Under the pieces are notes generated by a model, which was given only the letters and a program-made list of their open reading frames with translations, was not told the origin of the DNA and did not search any database. Of a stretch of 63,399 nucleotides of DNA, positions 44,056-63,399 are shown in pieces (within the stretch, counting starts at the first letter, position 1; each line of letters opens with the position of its first letter). The translations under genes were made by a program, and so were the position numbers. This DNA comes from Priapulus caudatus (lineage: Eukaryota > Priapulida > Priapulimorpha > Priapulimorphida > Priapulidae): NCBI RefSeq assembly GCF_000485595.1, contig NW_014577947.1, positions 66,449 to 129,847 of the forward strand, read 5' to 3'.

Positions 44056-44440
44056 CCCTCATTTTTTCCTAGCCATCTTTTGCCCCCCAATTTTTCCCTT
44101 GCGATCTTTTTGCCCCATGTTTTCACCGTCGAGCCATTTTTTTGCCCCATGCTTTTACCGTCGAGCTAGCTCTAGAACTATAGCCCTCCGCTCCGCCGCA
44201 GGCCTGCGGCGGATCGGAGGGCTATAGTTCTAGAATCTAGAGCTACCGCGTCGAGCCATCTTTTTGCCCCATGTTTTCACTGTCAAACCATCTTTTTGCC
44301 CCATGTTTTCACTGTCGAGCCATCTTTTTGCCCCATGTTTTCACCGTCGAGCCATCTTTTTGCCTCACATGTTTTCACTGTCGTGCCATCTTTTTGCACA
44401 GTGTTTCCACCGTCAGGCCATCTTTTTGCCCTCAATTTTC
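44056..44440. repeat. Minisatellite, unit about 31 bp
   Basis: Roughly ten diverged copies of a CATCTTTTTGCCCCATGT / TTTCACCGTCGAGC unit, split by the palindrome at 44166-44246. It lies downstream of the CoA-transferase gene. Confidence 0.8.
44166..44246. repeat. GC-rich palindrome inserted in a minisatellite
   Basis: Arms CTCTAGAACTATAGCCCTCC and complement meet at CCGCAGGCCTGCGG. It interrupts a regular TTTGCCCCATGTTTTCAC tandem array. The CTAGNAACTATAGCCC sequence resembles the hairpin in the Penelope-like module (30560-30580, 34052-34070). Confidence 0.75.
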
Positions 44441-45241
44441 CTATTTAGGTGGAGCATCCCTACCCAAAAAAAGGTGAGTACCCCCCCCCCTTGGGCCCAG
44501 GCGTCACCACTCCAATGTACAGCTAAATCTCATGGACTGTTGTAGTAATTGACAAGACTACAAGTTAACGAAACACCCATGCCCCGCCCTTCTGGCACCA
44601 CCTCCTCCGCGAGGAAAGCTGAGTTTTTCGTCACTCCTCGGTTGCGGTTTATCAACGAGGAATCTCGGTAGCGTGGCGCTTATGAGCTAATCGCAATGAA
44701 GCCACCAACCAGATGACCATATTGCTACATCGTAAATACGTGACACGACCTGCGCCATCTCTCGATGGATTGAGGAAGCTTTGATTGTTGGCAGGAAAGA
44801 TCTTCCGTCTCCGACGTTTCCGAATTAATTTACAACCAATTACACGCATATGTACGAGAACTGTATAAAAATATCTACGAGTAGAAACATGCTAAAGTTG
44901 GAGGAAATGCTAAAACTCCGTTAGTCTTGCAACACTATGTTTGTATAACAAGGATCCAACACATTGCATCGGTATAAATTAAGGTCTATGTTATTTTTGT
45001 ATTATAAACCTTGTATTGGTTATCCACAAGCTTGAATTTCTCTATTGACTGTAAAAATCATTTTCGTTTTCCGACCGGAACACGCCATGTAGCCTTAAAG
45101 ATCAGTGAGAAAAATTTAATAAAAAAGATAAACTGCTAGTATCAACTGCGGAAACAATGCATTGGTGATCTATATACCGCGACGAGAGACAGCAAGCAGT
45201 GGCGGTTAGTTACAAAAGGAAAATGAAAGTGTCAATGACAC

Positions 45242-45717
45242 CAGGCCCGTAGCCAGCTTTATATTGGAGGGGTTCGTTTTTCAATGTTGGCAATTTGCTC
45301 GGCAGGGGCGTGTACAGGATTTTTACGAGGGGGAGTCTAACCGTAACCCAAAGTTGCGAGCACGCGAAGGGGGGGGGGTCTGGAGGCCCTCCCCCAGAAA
45401 TTTTTTAAAATTACACCCCTTCAGATGCGTTTTCTGCGCGAGCAAGGTGGGGTCCGGACTCCCTGGGCCCCCCCCTGTACACGCCCCTGCTCGGGCGCGA
45501 AGCGACCAGGCGAGGGAGCCAAGCGACCGAGCGGGAGGAGGGTGTGGGAAGGGATGCGTTCACTGTTCACCCTCCCGCACGATGGAGATTTTGCAATTAT
45601 TACACTAAAATGGAGCGACCTGAGGTGAAATTCTTGCAAATTTTCAAAATAAATTTTTTGGCTTGGGGGGGCTCGGGTTCGTTCGATCCTCCCGAACCCC
45701 CCCTGGCTACGGGCCTG
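45242..45717. mobile_element. hAT-like element CAGGCCCGTAGCCAG with a second element nested inside
   Basis: Ends CAGGCCCGTAGCCAG and CTGGCTACGGGCCTG, with a perfect 8-bp duplication AATGACAC (45234-45241, 45718-45725). Inside, 45303-45489 has ends CAGGGGCGTGTACAGG and CCTGTACACGCCCCTG flanked by GCTCGG, i.e. a second element inserted into the first. Confidence 0.8.
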
Positions 45718-45808
45718 AATGACACTATATACCTCACCACAAAAAAGTACACAAATGAGAGAGTGCCAACAAGTCATTTTTAATTCAGCAACTATCCCCC
45801 TACATTAT

Positions 45809-45941
45809 ATCAGAAGTAGATAATAGGGAATCTATTATTCCCTATTTATCTATTCCCTATTATCTACTTCTGATTATATAAAACAAGAGTATATATGGGA
45901 GAACTCCCATTATATAGCATATCTCCCATTATATACTCTTG
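45809..45941. repeat. Two adjacent foldback palindromes
   Basis: First (45809-45874): arms ATCAGAAGTAGATAATAGGG. Second (45884-45941): ends CAAGAGTATATATGGGAG and TATACTCTTG. Both sit in AT-rich flanks. The CAAGAG end matches palindromes at 12789 and 22721. Confidence 0.7.
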
Positions 45942-46010
45942 ATAATTATATATCCGTAAATCGCAAACTCCCCCCAAAAAACTGCAGCAAACACGCAGTT
46001 TAGAATGACT

Positions 46011-46670
46011 CAAAAGTAGGTCGACTGGCGTGCTCCAAAATAGGACGCTGTCATCTCTCCCACAGGAGTAACAACTGTTTTGGGGCTAGCCTTACACATT
46101 CACATACCAAAATTTAACATAATCGAATGAATCTAATTGGCCATTTTCATTTTTGCCAAAAAGTGGGCGTGGCTCGAAAGTAGGTCGACTGGCGTGCTCC
46201 AAAATATGACGTTCAAATTTCTCCCATAGGAGTAACAACTGTATGCAATTTTAAACGTGGGTCAAACGGTTCTCGAGTTATTGTTGACCGTAGGCAGACA
46301 CTGAAATTGCAAAAATCTACATAATTTAACAAAAATATCAAAACCCGTGTGATATGTTTTGGGGCCAGTACTTATTCATTCTCATACCAAAAATGAGCAA
46401 AATCCGTTGAACCTGAACTGACTTACGGCCATTTCCATTTTTGCCAAAAAGTGGGTGTGGCTCGAAAGTAGGTTGACTGGCGTGCTCCAAAATAGGACGT
46501 TCAAATCTCTCCCATAGGAGTAACAACTGTATGCAATTTGAATCATGTGGGTCAAACGGTTCTCAAGTTATCGTTGACCGTAGCAAAATGTTGACGGACG
46601 GACGGGACATACGACGGACAACGGCCCATGGCAATAGCTCATCTTGACAATGTAAAGGCGAGCTAAACAT
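46011..46670. repeat. Dispersed tandem-unit repeat ending GACGGACGGAC...GAGCTAAA
   Basis: Three units start at AAGTAGGTCGACTGGCGTGC (46014, 46169) and AAGTAGGTTGACTGGCGTGC (46466). Two are followed by CCCATAGGAGTAACAACTGT and GGGTCAAACGGTTCTC, and the array ends GTTGACGGACGGACGGGAC and GGCGAGCTAAA. No protein is recognised. Confidence 0.7.
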
Positions 46671-46989
46671 GAACCACATTTCTATGCTCTTATATTATAT
46701 TATATCAGGAATGAATAATAACTTCTTATTCACACGCTATCTATGCATTGAGGAATTCCCTTTTAACAATAAATAGACAAACGCTGGTGTGTAAATAAAA
46801 CTCAACAATTTAAAGGTAATAAATGGTTCAAATTAACAAGTAAAAGTCGTGCTTCTAGATGACATACAGTCAAGACCACTACAACTCCAATACCCTTATA
46901 GTTTGTAAGTGAGTGTTTTTGTCTCTGGTCACTATCACACGTGAAAAAAATGAACACGAAAAGAACACATTCTGGTAAAGACAAATAGC

Positions 46990-46995
46990 TTTATT
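46990..46995 (-). terminator. Candidate polyadenylation signal of the Gbeta gene
   Basis: AATAAA on the - strand, followed by a GT/T-rich stretch (TGTGTTCTTTTCGTG). It is the first clean signal found downstream of both Gbeta last exons and would imply a 3' UTR of about 3.9 kb from 50861 (2.9 kb from 49885). No transcript evidence. Confidence 0.35.
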
Positions 46996-48022
46996 GGACA
47001 AGTTAAATTACAATACATATTTCACAAATGGGACTATTCATTAATGTTGTACAGCAGGCCAGACTTGTATACAACATTATAGTAATTTGCAGTGATCAGC
47101 AACAGTATGGTCAGAAAATCGCTGTGATGGGCTATCAGTTGAGCGACAGCAGTGACCACACGTCTGTCACATCGCCAACGTCTACTCAGCCTTCTGCCAC
47201 TCTGCTGGCATTGCGCCCAGGTGGCAGCACTCAACGCTCCATGTACTGGCAACGCAGCGCAACGATTATCAGCAGAATCTTCCTGCACGTAGCAATTCTA
47301 ACAAACCGAAACGGCTGCAAATAAAGTAAACACGAAAAAACGTGACCGTTTTGAAGTGTCACAATATGTATACCATTCACCATGCAAAATGACACGGCGT
47401 AGAGGATTGCAATCTTCGTCCTGTAATGTGTGAAACAATGACCGCACAGATTTTCAAAAGCTAGGCTTCACGGTACATGAACTACTATTTGGGTACGCGT
47501 ATTGAAGGGAAAACGGGAATAGGGCGGGGATAAGGGGGTTACTCACGAGAAAGGCCCAAGGAGACTCGAACAAACAGAGGGGTGGGAAACGGGTATATGA
47601 GGAGAAACACGAAGCCTAAATGGTGCCTGCCTTCATTTTATACATGAACACCGACCGACTGCACCACACCACGAGAACAAAACCAGCTAGAAAACGATTC
47701 AGCTGAGTCAGACGCCCCGACAGCAAACACATGCGCTACTTGTACTAGTGTCCTGACAAACGGTGAAAAATACGAAACATCTGTTCTTACTCCCGTCATC
47801 ATACAACTGGATCACGTTACACTGTGCAAAATCATCGCAACACAACTGAACACAGCATGGCACTTTTTCCCCGGACCGCTCGAATCGTGGCCGGCCCCGC
47901 TCCCATCCGAGCAGCGCAAATCGTCGCGCCCACAGCTGCACTAGGTGCGGAAGCCGCGGCGGGCACGTCCACTTGGCAGCGCAGGGGAGGGGTGCGCAGA
48001 ATGCACAGCGTGGAGTACACGC

Positions 48023-48097
48023 ACGCACGCACGCACACACACACACATGCGCGCAAGCACACACACACATGCGCGCAAGCACACACACACTCTCTCT

Positions 48098-48146
<49 letters not shown>

Positions 48147-48165
48147 GCACGCACACGCACACACG
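48023..48165. repeat. (CA)n/(GCAC)n microsatellite in the probable Gbeta 3' UTR
   Basis: CACGCACGCA, CACACACACA and CTCTCTCTCA blocks. Confidence 0.85.
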
Positions 48166-49884
48166 GTCAACATACACGGCACACGCTCGGGGCGGCGCCC
48201 GAGACGGGTGTGCGCGGACGCCGCCGCCATCACCCCACCACATTGCCCCGTGCCACACCGCATTCAGATGCGCGAGGGTTTTCACGAGAAACAATATATA
48301 ATTACTCAGGACCACTATTCGCTCAGCTGCTAATAAAAATAGCCACTATTGAGGGCGATACCTTCAAATACACTGTGATACTGATAGTACATGATTCACA
48401 GTGGCCAAAGCACTATGTAAGAGTAAAATAATAAATAAAGACAAAGGCATAAATAGCTCTTAAAAGCCACATTCTGCAGTTCTCAGCATTGAACATGATG
48501 ATGATGACAATGATGATATAGTTACCCTTTTTTAATAGTCATACAATACATTTAGTATCCAAATCGCAAATTGAAAGCATTTAATATAACACTACCAGCT
48601 GCAACAGCTAATCTTGACGTTAACTACAAACGGCTGTCTTTTAAAAACGTACGTGTTAAGGGCTACACTGCACCTACCAATAACGCTACTCTACGCAATG
48701 GTGACTTCAAAACTAGTCCAAGAAAGGTCCATTCAAACATGCTTGCATTTTCAAAAAATTATAGCAGCTATTGGAGGGCTACTATTACGGTACGAACGAC
48801 GCCCGCAGGGGAGGGCCGCACGCTGCGCAATCGCCACGCTGCAGGCCTCACTCCTGGGTTCGGGGGACAGTGCTCTCGAGCACCGGCCAAGCTGCTCACT
48901 CGTTTTATACATTGCCCCCGACACTTAAACCAGTAAACGGGTTACATCTCTGGAAGCGGCTATCACACACACACACGCGCTCTCTCTCTCTCTCGCGCTC
49001 TCGCGCGCACGCACACGCTTTTGCTCACGCTCTCTCTCACTCACAATAGTAATTAAAATCGGCAGCGGATACGGAGGGGCCGATCTCCCGTCGCCGCGCT
49101 TGCGCCGACGACGATTGCAGCCAAACGTCACGTAACGCCTTACGAGTGCTCGCAACAAGGGATGCGACGACACGCGATGTCATCAGGACAGGCCCGGCAC
49201 GCCGCGACACAGCGTGGCGCGATCATGCAGTTCGATTTCGCATGATTACATCTATAAAGCAACACCACCTGTAGGTGAAAGCTAAGAGACAGAAGCGCTG
49301 ACACGACGGCCGCTCACTATCGCGGCCGGCGGCGGTCGCACCGCGCGCGCGCGCGCACTTGTATCGGCTCACGAAAAGCAATTTCCACATTAACAATTAT
49401 TATATAAAACTGTATTCAAGCAAAATACACTGAACAGCACTCACTCTCACGCTCTCGCGGACTCTCGGTCTCTGTAAGGTAAGCAGAACGACGATGCCGA
49501 AGATGTGCGACGACAACATCCAAAGCTTTCAATGTGGAATAATGACAAGTGCCTGGCACAGACAACATGTTGGATACTGTACAGAGCACAACACCAAAAT
49601 CAGCAATTGGGGCAGTAAAAACGGCAACAAGTGAGTGGTGAATAAACAGGAGCTGCGCACTTCACCAAGCACCTTGTGCCACCTAGGCCTAGTACTGTGG
49701 GTGAGTGATGGACAAGGCTCCACCTCAACACAGTTTCCCTGGTTGCTGCTTGCTATCGATTCCCCATGGCAGAGCAATTTTCTACACGCGTTCCCCAGCA
49801 GTGCTGCTGCCTACCAACACTCTATCTCCCTAAATGCAACACAGTGCTCATATATAAAAATTTACAGTCACAGATGATGAACCA

Positions 49885-50183
49885 CTACAGATGTTGGGGG
49901 ACTGAGGTGCCGTTGCTGGGCACTAACAGGGGAGCATCCTTGCACGCGTCGCAACCACCGCCCGGCAGCCAGTCCCAGCCAAGCACGCTGCTGTCGTGGC
50001 GACGCACACAAACACTGTCACAACGATGAAAATGACGACGTCGCGACGTCGTCTCCGACGGCCGACGCTCTCGCAGACGGCGCCACGCCCTGACGCAGCT
50101 GTCCCACCAGTCGCTGCGTACTGGCATTCCATCATCGCTCACTCCCAAGCAGCTAACTTGGTTAACATGCCCAGCAAGAACAC
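49885..50183 (-). CDS. Second, divergent Gbeta last exon with C-terminal extension
   Basis: About 680 bp downstream of the canonical last exon lies a homologue with its own acceptor (TTTATTGCAG) and the same phase. It opens [20 protein letters not shown], close to animal Gbeta, then diverges as [14 protein letters not shown] where the canonical sequence is [13 protein letters not shown]-like, and continues open for 64 residues, starting with [10 protein letters not shown] and rich in Arg and Cys, to a TAG at 49885. Splicing to it would give a 405-residue protein. There is no frameshift or stop in the homologous part, and third positions differ widely from the other copy while residues are kept. 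It may be a real alternative terminal exon or a duplicated exon that is decaying in its second half. Confidence 0.5.
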
Positions 50184-50860
50184 CTGCAATAAAGCCAGAA
50201 ACATCTCAGACATCATGCAACAATTGCGTGCCAATCGGGGATGAAATCCTTAATTAGTTCCATTAATATTATGCTCCCCTTTACTTTTCTACAAAAAGGC
50301 ATTAAGGTTTAGTATCTAAGAAGTGATATACACTCCTAAACAGAGTCACCTTCTGTTTAGTCTCAATCTGGATCCCATTAAACACTGGACTATTACAAAC
50401 ATTTTTTTCATTTCGAGAATCTATTAATACTGTGTCCTGACAGCGCACCATGCATCAACTGTCAGATGTTGCTTCGATCACGCTAGTTAAAAAACGAGTT
50501 CAATTAATGCCAATCTCATTTCGTAATGCCCCCCATTCCACTTTCCCTCCTTAATGGGGTTAGTGGGAGGTCTAGGTCTCACGTAATCACGCAAACGGCA
50601 GAAAGGCGTGGCAAACGTTTGCCTCAGCTTTATGCTGTTACGCACTTACGCAAACCTGCGACATGCAGTCAGCAACCACCGTTACGTAGTTTTCCCAAAT
50701 AATTTCTTCACTAGCAGATTGACTATGCGATTCAGTTCCCAGCGCGTATTCCAACACGTGCAAGCCTGACCGACTTACAGAGAAACCTACGTGACAACCG
50801 AGAAAGGCGGAAAGTGATACAAACCTTGTAAGACTCGTCGACATGAAGGTAATGGTTCGA

Positions 50861-61764
<10,904 letters not shown>

Positions 61765-62804
61765 TTTGTTAAATTACAAAATCTGAAAAATACAAAGATG
61801 GCAAATCATCAGTAACGTGTATTTGTAATGGCACCCATAAATTTATAACAAATGGATTCTCTACCATTAGACAGAATAATAGAATGATCATAAACAGACA
61901 CAATCACACTGTTATTGTTTTAGTTTATAATATAAAGTGCACTTATAGACATGTATACATGTCATAAATAGTACTGTCAACTGGCATGTACATAGACCTT
62001 CCTCTTCCTCTGCAACCTATGTGTACTAGGTACATCCAAGAAGGAAATGCCTAAAACTCCTTTCCTGTTGTCTATTCAGTATTAGTATTAACAAAATGTT
62101 GCACTGTACCTCACTACCTCTGCATACATGCTCTCAACTGACGTTAGGTCTATATGGGTAAACTCATGGTACGGAATATAAATCTGCACAATCTCCACAT
62201 CGTATTGGGTAAGTGAAGTTGGGAAACTATGATATTCTTAGACATATTTAGGCACAGATAATAGTGAATTACATGTCATTAAAATACAGTGTATATACAC
62301 ATTTTTGGAACAGTCATTTATGGCCATGAAAACAATGGAAATAATTATGATCGAAACACATATTTCTATACAACATAGGAAATATAAATTAGAGTATGAT
62401 TCTATTCTTTTATGTTATATTCACAAGTACCGACATATACATATGTATGAGAAAGTTGCATTTGTGGGACTCGTTGTGACAAGTATAGCACACAGCAGTG
62501 CATTAACCTATAACACGTGGAAGGGAACTTGCTCTAATTACACTAAAAATAAAAATACAAATATCTGTAAACAGGTTTGCAACACCACCCCAATTCAAGC
62601 CACAGTCATGGTCCGTGTCTTCATACGACACAAACTTCCTTACCCAAAACAATGAAATCTACATTGGATACTAAATTTATAGTCCAGGTAGGTTATACCA
62701 ACAAATGAGACCCAACACACAGTGGAGAAACATAATTATGCCGGTAGTGTAAATGAATTGATATGAGACCGAACGTATATTATGCAATTACTCACACACC
62801 TTTT

Positions 62805-62960
62805 ACAGCCACCTAGCCCTCTTATTCACGGCCAGCTATCCATCTTGGCTCAAACCACACCATATCCACAGCACCTGCACAAATTTTGCACTCTTTGCAC
62901 CAAAAACCTGCTAGGGATACGCCCAATAACGGCAATAAAAATCAACGACAAAATGGCTGC
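62805..62960 (-). promoter_or_regulatory. Candidate Gbeta promoter/5' noncoding exon
   Basis: The start-codon exon has an acceptor in the 5' UTR, so an upstream noncoding exon must exist on the - strand. Within this stretch the - strand has GCCATTTTG and AAGATGG, motifs often near TATA-less start sites, and an AAAAG|GTGTGTGAG donor-like sequence near 62804. The boundaries are inference only. Confidence 0.2.
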
Positions 62961-63339
62961 TTGCAACTGAACATTCTGACTGGGCAAAATCGGGAAGAAT
63001 CCAAGCGCTCATTTCCAAGGGGAGGCAGCTGCAGCTGCACGAAAAATCAATAAGCACCGGAGCAGCCTGACTGTCAATAACGGCTGCCAGCCATCACATG
63101 TACAAATGTCACCTCTCTCCATCGGTTCTACTGCCACAGTCATTAGACAGCACAAAATTTCGCACACGCACCAACGCACGCACGCACCACGAATGGGAAA
63201 CAAAAATAGAAAAAATTTATACGGAACTCTCGAAAGACTAACAACCTCAATGGCTAACCGCGTTTTCGGTACGACGTAAATAATAAGTTCCCGAATAAAC
63301 TACCTAAACTTAAAATGCCCTTGCACTGTGCAGTTGTAG

Positions 63340-63353
63340 AGTTTTCCTATATA

Positions 63354-63386
<33 letters not shown>

Positions 63387-63399
63387 GTATAGTATATAT
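63340..63399. repeat. (TA)n microsatellite at window end
   Basis: TATATATATA run continuing to the last base. Confidence 0.9.

Larger units (their letters stand above)
46671..49884 (-). other. Probable 3' UTR of the Gbeta gene
   Basis: Lies between the last exons and the AATAAA at 46990-46995 on the - strand. No coding frame is recognised on either strand. It contains the CA-rich block at 48023-48165, a GC-rich stretch around 49050-49360 and a (CG)n run near 49343. The GC-rich stretch could instead be an unrelated promoter. Confidence 0.35.

Noticed and set aside
44056-44440. Regular repeat with spacers, considered as CRISPR-like
   Set aside because: Units are tandem without unique spacers and lie in an intron-bearing animal genome.

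Overview
This is a stretch of animal nuclear genome, most likely from a non-arthropod invertebrate. Coding sequence is broken into short exons with GT..AG introns, microsatellites and inverted-repeat transposon relics are dense, a Penelope-like retroelement is present, and TTAGGG-type telomere-like runs occur internally. No bacterial-style operons, rRNA or tRNA genes were seen. The phylum cannot be fixed from this sequence alone.

Two protein-coding genes can be reconstructed completely and they converge tail to tail. On the + strand, 36004-43213 encodes in eight exons a 474-residue acetyl-CoA hydrolase/transferase-family enzyme of the 4-hydroxybutyrate CoA-transferase type, with a probable mitochondrial presequence. 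On the - strand, 61782 down to 50861 encodes in nine coding exons a 341-residue heterotrimeric G-protein beta subunit of the Gbeta1 type (seven-blade WD40 propeller). A third gene is seen only by its first coding exon on the - strand (24832-24683): a signal-peptide exon with a TATA box about 240 bp upstream of its ATG. One further candidate exon (23892-23705, - strand) is unassigned.

The most unusual coding observation is that the Gbeta gene carries two homologous last exons in tandem. The proximal one (50967-50861) completes a normal propeller. The distal one (50183-49885) has the same phase and a good acceptor and keeps the first half of the last WD repeat, but changes the terminal strand and runs on for 64 extra, arginine-rich residues.

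Region by region: 1-23.7 kb has no convincing gene and holds microsatellites plus several short inverted-repeat elements, some with readable target-site duplications. 23.7-25.1 kb holds the 5' part of the secreted-protein gene. 25.1-30.3 kb is repeat-rich, with a Z-DNA-prone CACGCGTG minisatellite and a degenerate tandem array. 30.38-34.67 kb is a head-to-head dimer of two 5'-truncated Penelope-like element copies, each with a GIY-YIG endonuclease region, and the right one also with part of the reverse transcriptase. Both outer ends carry an intact-looking hammerhead ribozyme, and one inner 475-bp module is flipped between the copies. A roughly 900-bp (GT)n tract follows, then the CoA-transferase gene, a block of nested transposon relics (43.3-46.7 kb), the probable long 3' UTR of the Gbeta gene (about 47-50.9 kb) and the Gbeta gene body to the right end.

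All calls come from reading the sequence. No database search, alignment program or transcript evidence was available.
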